Assembly (NCBI GenBank): GCA_021798955.1
Contig: JAJZBK010000001.1
Location: 62,001 to 126,000, forward strand
DNA: 64,000 nt
DNA from: Actinomycetes bacterium
GTDB lineage: Bacteria; Actinomycetota; Acidimicrobiia; Acidimicrobiales; RAAP-2
Direction of reading: 5' to 3'
A program made the translations under genes and the position numbers. Of this stretch, positions 16,006 to 24,956 are shown in pieces (the first letter of the stretch is position 1; every line of letters starts with the position of its first letter). Under the pieces are notes generated by a model. It was not told the DNA's origin. It ran no database searches and saw only the letters and a list, made by a program, of their open reading frames with translations.

Positions 16006-16590
16006 TCAGCGCTGCCCGGTGAGCCTCCAGGCGGCTGGCAGGAGCCCAGCGGCCAAAGCGGCTTTGAGGGCGTCCCCGACGAGGAACGGGGTGAGGCCAA
16101 GGGAGATCGCCTTGGCCGGCCCGACGTGGAGGCTGACGGCGAGCCAGGTGACACCCACGCCGTACATGACGACCTCGCCGGCGACCATCGCCGGCACGGA
16201 CTTCCACAACGACCGGTCGGCGCCTCGCTCGGCCAGTCGTCCGCACAGGGCGGCACAGAGGAAGAAGCCGACGATGTACCCGAACGACGAGCCGACGTAC
16301 CCGCTGGCGTGCCCGGCAAACCACGGCACCCCAGCCACGCCGGCGACGGCGTAGAGGGCCATGGCGGCTGCTCCTCGCTTCCAACCGAGCGCGGTGCCGG
16401 CGAGCAGCACGCCGAGCGTCTGGCCGGTGATGGGCACCGGCGTAAAGGAGAGGTGGACCGACACCTGGGCCAGCAACCCGACCAGGCCCGCGGCCCCGAC
16501 GACCAACAGGACGTCGCGCACGAGCGTGCCCGGTAGCAGGTCGGCGAGCACCACTGGTTCCTTGCGTGACAGGGTGACGGCTTGCGACAT
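16006..16590 (-). CDS. bioY: Biotin transporter BioY (ECF S component)
   Basis: A 194-residue integral membrane protein with about six hydrophobic segments. It carries the BioY signature TPVPITGQTLGVLLAG, GWKRGAAAMALY and GYIVGFFLCAALCG. BioY binds biotin in the membrane. No bioM or bioN gene is next to it, so it would work alone or with a shared ECF energizing module. ATG at 16590. The gene diverges from the DUF6314 gene across about 140 bases; no biotin-regulator operator was recognised there. Confidence 0.93.
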   Translation of the reverse strand: MSQAVTLSRKEPVVLADLLPGTLVRDVLLVVGAAGLVGLLAQVSVHLSFTPVPITGQTLGVLLAGTALGWKRGAAAMALYAVAGVAGVPWFAGHASGYVGSSFGYIVGFFLCAALCGRLAERGADRSLWKSVPAMVAGEVVMYGVGVTWLAVSLHVGPAKAISLGLTPFLVGDALKAALAAGLLPAAWRLTGQR

Positions 16591-16732
16591 GGGATGCGAC
16601 TCCTCCTCGGCGACGGCCTCGGCGGCAGGGGGTCAGCCCCGCCTGTGACCGGCCGACCTTAGCAAGCAGAGGTGGGCGGAGTACGTGGAAGCCCGCCCAC
16701 CGCGCTCGCAGCCGGTGGCCCGGTGCGGGAGG

Positions 16733-17179
16733 ATGTCGACCGTGGACGTCGCCGACACCCTCGCCTTCCTGCTGGGAACCTGGGAGATCCGGCGCGTCGT
16801 CGAGGACCACCGCCTCGGCTGCACCGGCTCCTTCACTGGCACGGTGCGCGTCGAGCGCTCCGCCGGGGGCGCCGAGGGCTCGGCCACCTACCGCGAGGTC
16901 GGCGAAGTGCGCTTCGGAGCGCACCGGGGCCCGGCTCACCGCCTTCTCGAGCTCCGACCCCGGGTCGACGGCGCGGTCATGGTCCACTTTGCCGACGGAC
17001 GTCCCTTCGTCGACCTCGACCTGAGGGGCGGTACGTGGCGCGCCATCCACGACTGCGCTGCCGACTCCTACGAGCTCACCACCGCTGCGCAGAGCCCGAC
17101 ACTGCTCACGGAGCGCTGGTGCGTACGAGGACCGACCAAGCGCTACGACGCCGAGGCCACGCTCGTGCGCCTGCCGTGA
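16733..17179 (+). CDS. DUF6314 family protein
   Basis: A 148-residue soluble protein of an actinobacterial family of unknown function. It starts DTLAFLLGTWEIRRVVEDH and ends GPTKRYDAEATLVRLP, with regular beta-strand spacing (GSFTGTVRVERS, GSATYREVGEVRFG, GAVMVHFADGRPF, YELTTAAQSPTLLTERW). This looks like a small beta-barrel able to hold a hydrophobic ligand. ATG at 16733 fits the family start better than the upstream ATG at 16685. Stands alone. Confidence 0.8.
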   Translation: MSTVDVADTLAFLLGTWEIRRVVEDHRLGCTGSFTGTVRVERSAGGAEGSATYREVGEVRFGAHRGPAHRLLELRPRVDGAVMVHFADGRPFVDLDLRGGTWRAIHDCAADSYELTTAAQSPTLLTERWCVRGPTKRYDAEATLVRLP

Positions 17180-17272
17180 GCGCCTGCCCCGGACAGCCAG
17201 GCTCGCTGCGGCCCGGACACAGACGCGGGGCGACTCGACCGGCATCCCGGCGACGTCGCTCGACGAGGATGC

Positions 17273-18292
17273 TCAACCCGAGCGTCGCTGGGCCTCGAGC
17301 AGCTCAGCACGGGCCGCCTCCGGTCCGAGGGCCGGATGGGGGAGGATGCCCGGTCCCCACGGCCGCGGGCTGACCGCAGGCCACGAGCCCGATGGCGGGG
17401 CGCACACCTGGAGCACCCCGGGCCGCACCCGGACCGTCAGCTCGCTGACCTCGCCGACATGGTCACCGTCGAACTCGACCGGCAACGGTTCGTCGAGGAC
17501 GATCCGCACCTCGCGGCCCCGCAGCGTGTGGGCGTGCGGCGAACGATGGGCCCTCCCTCGGAGTCCGTTCCAGGCGACGCTCAGCCACTGCAGGGCGCCA
17601 CGAGGGGCGAACACGAGCACGTCGAGCAGCCCGTCGTCCGGGCGCGCCTCGGGGAAGAGGGTCATCCCGCCGCGCAGGGTGCCGACGTTGCCGACGAGCG
17701 TGCCGACGGCGGCAGCCCGGACCGTGTGGACGCCGTCGACCGTCACCTGGAACCGCCGCCGCGACGCCGAGCGCAGGGCGCGCCCGGCAGCGAGCACGTA
17801 GGCCAGCCACCCAAAGCGCCCCTTGGCGCCCTCGTCGGTCTCGCGCACGAGGGCGGCATCGAAACCGACACCGGCGATCACTGTGAACTCATGGTCACCG
17901 GCATCCAGCACGTCGACCCGCCGCCGAGCCGGAGCAAAGGCCGCGTCGAGGGCACCGTCGGTGTCGAGGGGAACGCCCAGGTTCCGGGCCAGCAGGTTGC
18001 CGGTACCTCGTGGCAGGACAGCGAGCGCCGCACCCGATCCGGCCACCGCACGAGCGCAGGCTGTCACGGTCCCGTCACCACCACAGGCGATGACCACATC
18101 GGCACCACGGGCCAGCGCGTCCCGGGCCTGGCCCGTGCCAGGGTCGTCGACGGTGGTGTCGAACCGAAGCGGTGGCGGCGCTCCGGCAAGCGCAGCGCGA
18201 AGCCGGGCCCTAGCGACGAGGGCGTCCGCGTCGGGGACCTTGGTCGGGTTGACCACGAGGGCTACCCTCGGCCGCGCCAGCTGCGAGCTCAC
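17273..18292 (-). CDS. Diacylglycerol/lipid kinase family protein
   Basis: A 339-residue protein with the DAGK catalytic domain: VALVVNPTKV, the nucleotide loop VIACGGDGTVTACARAV, and LAVLPRGTGNLLARNLGVPLD. The C-terminal beta-sandwich follows (EFTVIAGVGFDAALVRET, GNVGTLRGGMTLFPEARPDDGLLDVLV, LPVEFDGDHVGE). It phosphorylates a lipid hydroxyl with ATP at the inner membrane face; diacylglycerol, ceramide-like or polyisoprenoid substrates are possible. GTG at 18292 was chosen because GGAG lies at good spacing and homology starts there. Confidence 0.88.
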   Translation of the reverse strand: MSSQLARPRVALVVNPTKVPDADALVARARLRAALAGAPPPLRFDTTVDDPGTGQARDALARGADVVIACGGDGTVTACARAVAGSGAALAVLPRGTGNLLARNLGVPLDTDGALDAAFAPARRRVDVLDAGDHEFTVIAGVGFDAALVRETDEGAKGRFGWLAYVLAAGRALRSASRRRFQVTVDGVHTVRAAAVGTLVGNVGTLRGGMTLFPEARPDDGLLDVLVFAPRGALQWLSVAWNGLRGRAHRSPHAHTLRGREVRIVLDEPLPVEFDGDHVGEVSELTVRVRPGVLQVCAPPSGSWPAVSPRPWGPGILPHPALGPEAARAELLEAQRRSG

Positions 18293-18556
18293 CGCGGCTC
18301 CGTTCGTGTCGTCGTGACCGTCTTCATCAGGCCTCCTCCGCACCAGCACCGTAGTGCTGGCCACGCCGCCCGCGACAGTCCCCTCGACCCGGCCGGCCCC
18401 ACCCACACCCCTGCCTCGATCGAGGTGGGGCGGGCTCCTCTGCCACGGTCACGAACCCCCGCCCCCTCCACGCTCCCGCAGCACACCTGGGAGTAGCCTG
18501 AGACGATCGCCCCTGGCAGGTACGCACGCCGGCCCGGGGTCGCATCCAGCGCTCGT

Positions 18557-21553
18557 ATGCCCTCACCTCCTCCGACAAGCCAGCCCCATCCGGCGACGCG
18601 GTGGCGAGCGCGCGTGGCCAGGTGGTGGGCGAGCACGATCGCCGGCGTCGCTCGTCGCCCGAGCCCTGGCCGCGACCGCGGCCCGACCGACAGCCGGCGC
18701 AGCGGCGGGAGGCGTGGCCGAGATGGCGACTGGGGCCGAGCCAAGCGTCTCCTCGGCGTCGCCGTCGTCGTCGCGCTGGTGGCCAGCCTTGCCATCGAGT
18801 GGCCCAGCGAGTCGCCGTCAGCCAACGCCGTCGACGACACCGTCCAGTCCGGCGGCCACCCTGGGGGCGGCACCGGCTCCAACGCCGGTGGAGCCCTGGC
18901 CGACCTGCCGACACCCCCCGTACCGGTCACGGACTGCCCATGGCTCCAACTGGCCATGGCCAACGGCGCCTCCCCAGCAACGTTGGCTCGCGACGTCGTC
19001 GCCCGGATGACCTTGGCCGAGAAGCTCGGCGAGCTCGTCCTGCGGGCAGTTGGACCCTACGAGAACGTCGACAGCGGCGTCGGTCGTCTGTGCATCCCCT
19101 CGCTCAGCCTCCAGGACGGTCCGGCCGGCCTCGCCTACCACGACACGGGGGTGACTGCCCTTCCCGCCCCGCTCGGTGTCGCCGCCTCGTTCGATCCGTC
19201 GCTCGCCCGGGCCTACGGCACCGTGCTCGGCTCGGAAGCACGCGCCCAGGGCCTCGACGCCGTGCAGGGGCCCAACCTGAACCTCGACCGGGTGGTGTGG
19301 AACGGCCGGGCGTTCGAGGGCTTCGGTGAGGACCCCACCCTGGCGAGCGCCCTGGGCGTCGCTGAGATCGACGGCATCCAGGCGACCGGGACGATGTCCG
19401 ACGCCAAGCACCTGGTGGCCTACAACCAGGAGACCAACCGCGGGGCGCTCGACGCCGTCGTCCCCACCAGAGCACTCCACGAGCTCTACCTCGCTCCCTT
19501 CAAGGCTGCCGTTACCAAGGCCCACGTCGCCTCGATCATGTGCGCCTACCCGCGCCTCGATGGCACCTACCAGTGCGAAGACCCGGCGCTGAGCCAGACG
19601 TTGTCGAGCTGGGGGTTCACCGGTTTCGTCCGTTCCGATCTCGGGGCCGTCCATGACCCGGCTGCCGCGCTCGCCGCCGGCACCGACCTCTTGAAACCCG
19701 GCTCCGTCCCTGCCCTTACCGCCGCCGTGCACCACGGGCTCATCACCATGGCGACCATCGACTCTGACGTCGAGCGCGTCCTCACCGCGCTCTTCGCCTA
19801 CCACCTGGTGGGCCGGCCAGTCGCCGGTACGCCAGGGAAGCCCGTCGACACTCCCGAGAACGCCGCTGTCGCCCTCGACGCCGCCGAACGCTCAGCCGTC
19901 CTGCTGCGCGATCAGGGTGGCGTCCTTCCCCTCAGCCCAGCGAAGACCCGCTCGATCGCCGTCATCGGCGCCGCTGCTTCGTCGGTTCCCGTCGCCGAGG
20001 GCTTCGGAAGTGCACACGTCCACGCCCCGTACGTCTCCACCCCGCTGGCTGCCATCCGAGCCGCTGCCGGTCGAGCAACCCGGGTGACCTTTGCCGCAGG
20101 TGGCTCCACGACGCGACCGCTCCCCGACCTCCCGACGGCAGACCTCGTCCCTGCTTCTGGAGTCGGCCACGGCCTGACCCTCACCGTGTCGCACACCACC
20201 ACCACGGCCACGCCGCTCCAGGCGGTCACCTCGACCGCCCGAGCCGTGCTCGTCCCCCAGCCTCCCGTCGCCGTGCCCCAACCCTCTCCGTCGCCCGAGA
20301 AGCTCCACCCCCGGGCCGACACCGGCAGTCCCGTGAACCCGGCACCGGAGGGCTCCCAGCAAGGACCGGCGGGACACGGAGCCCTCAACCCCGGTCTCCG
20401 GCACCGGCTGCCGGGTACGGCCTACGGGTCGATGGCCGGCGGCGGCACACGGATCGAGCTACCAGCCGGGTGGGGTCCGGCCGCCGTGACGTGGACAGGA
20501 ACACTGACGGTGCCGCGCTCGGGGCTCTACGACCTGTCACTGGCCGGCTCGGGCGCGGCCACCCTCACCCTCGACGGGGCCCCGGCGGTGAGCGACACAG
20601 AGAACCACGTCCACGGCATCTGGTCCCAACCCGTCACCCTGGTCGCCGGGCACCACTACCAACTGGTGTTGCACTGGACACCGCTGGGCCAGGGAGTCAC
20701 CACCGCGAGCGCGCTCCAGTTGGGCATGGCCTACGACAGCGGTGCCATCACCCAAGCAGCAGCCACGGCCCGACGAGCCCAGGTTGCCGTCGTCTTCGCC
20801 GGCGACTTCAACGCCGAGGCGTTCGACCGTCCGAGCCTCTCCCTCCCCGGCGACGAGAACGCGCTGATCGCCGCCGTGGCCGCCGCCAACCCTCGAACGG
20901 TGGTCGTCCTCGACACCGGGGGTCCGGTCCTCATGCCGTGGCTGGCCTCTGTGGGCGGAGTCGTCGAGGCGTGGTACCCGGGTCAGGCCGACGGGCAAGC
21001 CATCGCTGCCGTGCTCTTCGGGAAGGTCGACCCCTCCGGGCACCTTCCCGTCACCTTTCCGACGTCGATGGCGGCCTCCGGCATCGCCACGGCATCCCAG
21101 TGGCCCGGGGTCGGGCTGACGTCCACCTACAGCGAAGGGCTCGATGTCGGCTATCGCTACGACCACGCCACTGGCACGGTGCCGCTGTTCCCCTTCGGCT
21201 TCGGCCTGTCGTACACGACCTTCTCGCTCAGTGGTCTCACCGGCACCTGGACGGGGACGAGCGAACGCCTCACCGTCACGGTGGCAAACACCGGCACGCG
21301 ACCGGGCACGGCGGTACCCCAGGTCTACCTGACCCACCCAGCAGCGGCCGGCGAGCCACCGGCGGAGCTGGCCGCCTTCGCGACGGTCACCCTCAGCCCA
21401 GGCCAGCACCGCACCGTCACCCTCGACGTACCGGCCAGTGCACTGCGCATCTACCAGGGCAGCGGCTGGACAACGGTGCCAGGCACCTACACCTTCGGCG
21501 TAGGACAGTCCTCGGCGAGCCAGCCGCTCGCCGTCACCGCGTCGGTCCCCTGA
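18557..21553 (+). CDS. Exported GH3 family glycoside hydrolase with PA14-like insert
   Basis: A 998-residue protein. A basic N-terminus and one hydrophobic segment (about 71-84) make a signal anchor. The GH3 N-domain follows (GRLCIPSLSLQDGPAGL, EGFGEDPTLAS, SDAKHLVAYNQETNRG), with nucleophile Asp361 in VRSDLGAVHD. After a Pro/Thr-rich stretch (about 575-620) comes a PA14-like beta domain (LTVPRSGLYDLSLAGSGAA), then the C-domain with candidate acid/base Glu754 (AEAFDRPSLSLPG) and a C-terminal FnIII-like domain (FGFGLSYTTFS, VTVANTGTRPG). A beta-glucosidase or related exo-glycosidase; the sugar is not predictable. Ends 4 bases from the convergent methyltransferase gene. Confidence 0.88.
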   Translation: MPSPPPTSQPHPATRWRARVARWWASTIAGVARRPSPGRDRGPTDSRRSGGRRGRDGDWGRAKRLLGVAVVVALVASLAIEWPSESPSANAVDDTVQSGGHPGGGTGSNAGGALADLPTPPVPVTDCPWLQLAMANGASPATLARDVVARMTLAEKLGELVLRAVGPYENVDSGVGRLCIPSLSLQDGPAGLAYHDTGVTALPAPLGVAASFDPSLARAYGTVLGSEARAQGLDAVQGPNLNLDRVVWNGRAFEGFGEDPTLASALGVAEIDGIQATGTMSDAKHLVAYNQETNRGALDAVVPTRALHELYLAPFKAAVTKAHVASIMCAYPRLDGTYQCEDPALSQTLSSWGFTGFVRSDLGAVHDPAAALAAGTDLLKPGSVPALTAAVHHGLITMATIDSDVERVLTALFAYHLVGRPVAGTPGKPVDTPENAAVALDAAERSAVLLRDQGGVLPLSPAKTRSIAVIGAAASSVPVAEGFGSAHVHAPYVSTPLAAIRAAAGRATRVTFAAGGSTTRPLPDLPTADLVPASGVGHGLTLTVSHTTTTATPLQAVTSTARAVLVPQPPVAVPQPSPSPEKLHPRADTGSPVNPAPEGSQQGPAGHGALNPGLRHRLPGTAYGSMAGGGTRIELPAGWGPAAVTWTGTLTVPRSGLYDLSLAGSGAATLTLDGAPAVSDTENHVHGIWSQPVTLVAGHHYQLVLHWTPLGQGVTTASALQLGMAYDSGAITQAAATARRAQVAVVFAGDFNAEAFDRPSLSLPGDENALIAAVAAANPRTVVVLDTGGPVLMPWLASVGGVVEAWYPGQADGQAIAAVLFGKVDPSGHLPVTFPTSMAASGIATASQWPGVGLTSTYSEGLDVGYRYDHATGTVPLFPFGFGLSYTTFSLSGLTGTWTGTSERLTVTVANTGTRPGTAVPQVYLTHPAAAGEPPAELAAFATVTLSPGQHRTVTLDVPASALRIYQGSGWTTVPGTYTFGVGQSSASQPLAVTASVP

Positions 21554-21556
21554 CCC

Positions 21557-21582
21557 GTCACCGGCAGGCGTCACCGGCAGGC
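21557..21582. repeat. 13-bp tandem duplication at the 3' end of the methyltransferase gene
   Basis: GTCACCGGCAGGC occurs twice in a row and spans the stop codon of the minus-strand gene, changing its last codons. It probably arose by slippage. Confidence 0.8.
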
Positions 21583-22820
21583 GGGCCGAGCACCCCGACG
21601 AGCTCGACGTGCGCGGTCATCGGGAACAGGTCCAAGACTCGTACGCCCTCGAGCCGCCACCCGGCATCGAGGAGGACGCGGGCGTCGCGCGCGAAGGCGG
21701 CGGCGTCGCACGATACCGAGACCACGACTCGCGGCCCGAGGGCGGCGACAGCCCGCATGACGGCAGCCCCCGCTCCCTTGCGGGAGGGGTCGAGGACGAC
21801 CACGTCAGCCTGGCCCACCCGTTGGGCGAGCACCCGCGGTGCCACCGGCGCCTCGACAACCGTCACCCAGCTCCATTCGACCGTGTTGTGGACGGCATCA
21901 GCACAAGCTGTTGGAGAGCGCTCGACCGCCACGACAGCGCCCCCCGGCCCGACGGCTTCGGCCAACGGGGCGGCGAACAGTCCGGCGCCGGAGTAGAGGT
22001 CGGCAACCCGCTCCCCCGGGCGCACGCGGGCCGCCTCGAGCACGGCGCCCACCAGCAGGTCGGGAGCCGCGACGTGCGCCTGCCAGAAGACGCCGGGGCT
22101 CACTCGGTAGCGGTGACCGGCAGCAGACCGCTCGATCGGCTGCGTCACGGGGCTGTCGGTCTTGGGCCCACCACGAACCGCGCTGCGGTGTGGGACCAGA
22201 CGGGCCCGGTCGGCTGCACTCGGGGGTTCGACCCACGCCACACGGGCTCCCGTTGCCGGGTCGGTGTCGACGACGACCGAAGCGGGGCCCGGTCCGGACT
22301 CGACGGACTGCCGCGCCACCTCGACCAGCGGATGGACCACCAGGCATCGGTCGACCACCTCGACCTCGTGCGACCTGTGGCGCCGCAGTCCCACCCGGCC
22401 GTCCTCGTCGACGGCGAGCCGGAGCCGAGTCCGCCACTCCAGACCATCCGACGGCGGCGGTGCCTCGACGACGACCGGCACCTCGACCCCGGCAATGCGA
22501 CGGAGCTGGGTGGCCACCACGGACGCCTTCACCGTCCGCTGGGCGGACAGGGACACGTGCTGGAGGTCGCACCCCCCGCATCCTCCCGGCCCCGCACGTG
22601 GGCACGGCGGAACCACCCGGTCGGGCGAAGGGTCGACGACCTGGTGGGCGTCCGCCCGGAGGAAGCTCCGGTGCTCCTCTGTGACGACGGCGCGGACCCG
22701 TTCACCGGGCAGCGCGTGCCGCACGAAGACGACCCGCCCATCGGGTCCTCGGGCCACGCACTCCCCCCTGGGCGCCGGGTCGCCGATGGTGAGCTCGACC
22801 TCGTCGCCGACGGACGTCAT
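21558..22820 (-). CDS. RNA (uracil-C5)-methyltransferase, RlmD/TrmA (RumA) family
   Basis: A 420-residue SAM-dependent enzyme that forms 5-methyluridine in RNA. An N-terminal TRAM-like OB domain (VELTIGDPAPRGECVARG) is followed by the [4Fe-4S] cysteine cluster CPRAGPGGCGGCDLQH, the SAM site VADLYSGAGLFAAPLAEAV, LDPSRKGAG in place of DPPR, and the catalytic cysteine in VVSVSCDAAAFARD. ATG at 22820. 23S rRNA is the usual target of cluster-containing members, but a tRNA target cannot be excluded. Divergent from the nitroreductase gene. Confidence 0.88.
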   Translation of the reverse strand: MTSVGDEVELTIGDPAPRGECVARGPDGRVVFVRHALPGERVRAVVTEEHRSFLRADAHQVVDPSPDRVVPPCPRAGPGGCGGCDLQHVSLSAQRTVKASVVATQLRRIAGVEVPVVVEAPPPSDGLEWRTRLRLAVDEDGRVGLRRHRSHEVEVVDRCLVVHPLVEVARQSVESGPGPASVVVDTDPATGARVAWVEPPSAADRARLVPHRSAVRGGPKTDSPVTQPIERSAAGHRYRVSPGVFWQAHVAAPDLLVGAVLEAARVRPGERVADLYSGAGLFAAPLAEAVGPGGAVVAVERSPTACADAVHNTVEWSWVTVVEAPVAPRVLAQRVGQADVVVLDPSRKGAGAAVMRAVAALGPRVVVSVSCDAAAFARDARVLLDAGWRLEGVRVLDLFPMTAHVELVGVLGPPAGDACR

Positions 22821-22941
22821 CGGGCGGTTGTACCACGACGTCGACAGGGCCGGGACGCTACGGTGGCTGTGCCTGGTGCCGACCGGGTCGGCACACGAGC
22901 CGGCGACCAGTCCCGGCGGCCGACGGACCGAGGAGGACCAG

Positions 22942-23607
22942 ATGGACATCCGCGAAGCGTTGTACACGACGCGCGCCATGCGTCGGGTCCGGCCCGACCC
23001 GGTACCGCTCGACACGCAGGCTCGGATCCTCGACGCCGCCATCCGTGCCCCCTCAGGCGGAAACTCCCAGAACTGGCGGTTCCTCCTCCTCGACGACCCC
23101 TCAGTGATCGGACGGATCGGCCCCCTCTACCGCGACAGCATCGACCAGCTGTGGCGCACCGTCTACGCCGACCGTCTTGCCCGAGCAGAGGCCGAGCCCG
23201 ACGCGCCCGACAGCGTCGAGCTGCGCAAGGTGCAGGCGTCGGCCCAGTGGCTGGCCGACCACTTCGAGGAGGTGCCGCTCTACCTCTTCGCCTTCGTCCA
23301 GTCGGACCCGACCGGGGGCTCGATCTTCCCCGCTGTCTGGAGCGCCCAACTGGCGGCCCGTGCCGAGGGGGTGGGGAGCTCGATCACGTCCGTCCTCGGC
23401 TTCTTCCACCCAGTCGAGACCTTGGACATCCTCGGAGTCCCCCGCGAGGACGGCTGGAGGATGGCCTGTTGCGTGAGCTTCGGCTACCCGACGGGTCGTT
23501 GGGGCGTCGCTCGCCGTCGGCCCGTCCACGAGGTCTCCTTTCGCAACGCCTGGGGGACACCGGTCGGCTTCGAGGTCGCGGAGCCCCTGTGGCCCGACCC
23601 GGTCTGA
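22942..23607 (+). CDS. Nitroreductase family FMN oxidoreductase
   Basis: A 221-residue flavoprotein: IREALYTTRAMRRVRPDPVP (phosphate-binding arginines), AAIRAPSGGNSQNWRFLLLDD (family hallmark), and SAQLAARAEGVGSSITSVLG near the dimer interface. It would reduce nitro, quinone or similar acceptors with NAD(P)H; the physiological substrate is unknown. ATG at 22942 behind AGGAGG. Confidence 0.88.
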   Translation: MDIREALYTTRAMRRVRPDPVPLDTQARILDAAIRAPSGGNSQNWRFLLLDDPSVIGRIGPLYRDSIDQLWRTVYADRLARAEAEPDAPDSVELRKVQASAQWLADHFEEVPLYLFAFVQSDPTGGSIFPAVWSAQLAARAEGVGSSITSVLGFFHPVETLDILGVPREDGWRMACCVSFGYPTGRWGVARRRPVHEVSFRNAWGTPVGFEVAEPLWPDPV

Positions 23608-23761
23608 GCGGCCTCGACCCCGTCTGGGCTACCGCCCATCGAGCCGACCCGAGCGGCCCGGCTCGACCGGCAACCCAACCAGCCCCGGGGTCCCGAAGCG
23701 ACCTCGTCCCTCGCCTACAGTGGGGAGGTCGCTCGTCGCCGGACCCGTCCGGCCGCGTCGC

Positions 23762-23835
23762 GCGGGTGTAGCTCAATGGCAGAGCCCCAGCCTTCCAAGC
23801 TGGTCATGCGGGTTCGATTCCCGTCACCCGCTCCA
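23762..23835 (+). tRNA. tRNA-Gly (anticodon UCC), CCA encoded
   Basis: A complete cloverleaf: acceptor GCGGGTG/CACCCGC, D arm GCTC..GAGC, anticodon arm CCAGC-CTTCCAA-GCTGG with anticodon TCC, T arm with GGTTCGATTCC. The discriminator T is followed by an encoded CCA. Confidence 0.97.
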
Positions 23836-24349
23836 GTCATCACCGCAGGTCAGCCGCGTGAACTACCCCGACTGTCCTTCAGGTCCGGGCTCACAGATCG
23901 CACAACGATCGCACCTCGCGAATCTGCTACCGCTGCCCGGCGGTGAGCGCCATGTCTGCCTGGGCAGCGGCGAGTGCCCGGTCCCGATCAGCCCTGGCTC
24001 GCTGGCGTGGAAAGGCGCAGCCGCTCACTGGGCAGCCCGTGGCGGCCGTGGCTACCACCTCCTCCGGCGCCGACGATGCCGGTGAGGTCCAAGCCACCAC
24101 CCCCAGGCACGGGCCCGGCCGATGCTTCGTGGCAACCAGCGCCGGCGGAGCGGGTGGCGCAAGCGGTAGCCGTGCATGGTGCAACCCTACGACTCGCCTG
24201 TGACCGCGAGCCGACTACTCAAACTGGCCTACGCCGGCGGGGTCGTCCGCGCCGATCGGCTGCCGTGGACGTGGCTCCCTTGGCGTCGGAGCGCCGCTCC
24301 GGCGCAGGACCCATGGGACACCCACCAGACACCCTGTTCGTTCCCCATA
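23836..24349. other. About 500 bases after tRNA-Gly without a convincing gene
   Basis: Short open frames exist on both strands (for example minus 23927-24184) but none has recognisable homology, a good ribosome site or typical composition. The stretch sits directly 3' of a tRNA gene, a usual place for integrated elements. No integrase, duplicated tRNA end or insertion-sequence ends were found, so no element is called. Confidence 0.5.
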
Positions 24350-24409
24350 GTTCGGAATACCGAACCCGACATCCCGGTTGAAAGAACCGATGGACGCGCT
24401 TGTGCGTCC
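24350..24409 (+). promoter_or_regulatory. Three consecutive inverted repeats upstream of a small membrane protein gene
   Basis: GTTCGG-N4-CCGAAC (24350-24365), CGGTT-N5-AACCG (24375-24389) and GGACGC-N6-GCGTCC (24392-24409) follow each other within 60 bases, ending 20 bases before the GGGAGGA ribosome site of the gene at 24441. The first is a symmetric operator-like palindrome. Together they could form a structured leader RNA or a repressor site. Confidence 0.45.
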
Positions 24410-24440
24410 GTCGTTTGTGGCCGTTGAAGGGAGGACGTAC

Positions 24441-24779
24441 ATGCACTTCTTCGGACTGTTCCTGTTCTTCGCCCTTGGCGTGATGGGGCTCACCATGTTC
24501 GGCGAACGTGCCTATCGGCGGTTGCGTGAAGGGCGCGCCGTCGTCGCAGTCGGCTGGGGCGTGGCTCTTGCCTGGCTGGCCAACCTGAACATGTGGACGT
24601 CGTGGGCAATCAGCGGACTTCGATACGACTGGGTCGGCGTGACCTTGACCGGGCTGGCGTTGGGAGGCACGGCACTGGTCGTGCACGCCATCGTGAGCTT
24701 CTTCACTGGCTTGCATCGCAAGTTCGACGACCAGGCGGAGGAGATCGAGCGCGGCAGCGAGCTGCGCAGGGTGGCCTGA
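24441..24779 (+). CDS. Small integral membrane protein of unknown function
   Basis: A 112-residue protein with three hydrophobic segments: FFGLFLFFALGVMGLTMF (about 3-20), VVAVGWGVALAWLANLNMW (about 34-52) and VTLTGLALGGTALVVHAIVSFF (about 68-89). It ends in a charged cytoplasmic-type tail (RKFDDQAEEIERGSELRRVA). I do not recognise the family. The ATG at 24441 has GGGAGGA eight bases upstream; an earlier in-frame start at 24378 would lie within the inverted repeats and lacks a ribosome site. Confidence 0.75.
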   Translation: MHFFGLFLFFALGVMGLTMFGERAYRRLREGRAVVAVGWGVALAWLANLNMWTSWAISGLRYDWVGVTLTGLALGGTALVVHAIVSFFTGLHRKFDDQAEEIERGSELRRVA

Positions 24780-24956
24780 AGGCCATCGCTGCCTCGACAC
24801 GCTGCCTACAGGTATGCGCGCACCGCCCGGCCGGCTCACGCCGTGCCGGGCGGCTGTCGTGCCCACGACCGACCAGAGGGCAGGCCGCTCGCGCTGGAGC
24901 GCTCGAGCTCGCTGGCGCCGCGCGCGAGCCGCTATCGACAGCCCTACGCTGCACAC

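Noticed and set aside
14972-17245. A single protein of about 750 residues on the minus strand
   Set aside because: The frame stays open because of the high GC content. Only the first part (14972-15871 region) shows LLM homology; the remainder is antisense to bioY and the DUF6314 gene.
23927-24427. Small genes in the gap after tRNA-Gly
   Set aside because: Open frames on both strands lack homology, consistent composition or ribosome sites. None could be supported as a gene.
23762-24440. Integrated element or genomic island at tRNA-Gly
   Set aside because: The tRNA and gene-poor stretch invite it, but no integrase, direct repeat of the tRNA end or foreign-looking gene set is present.
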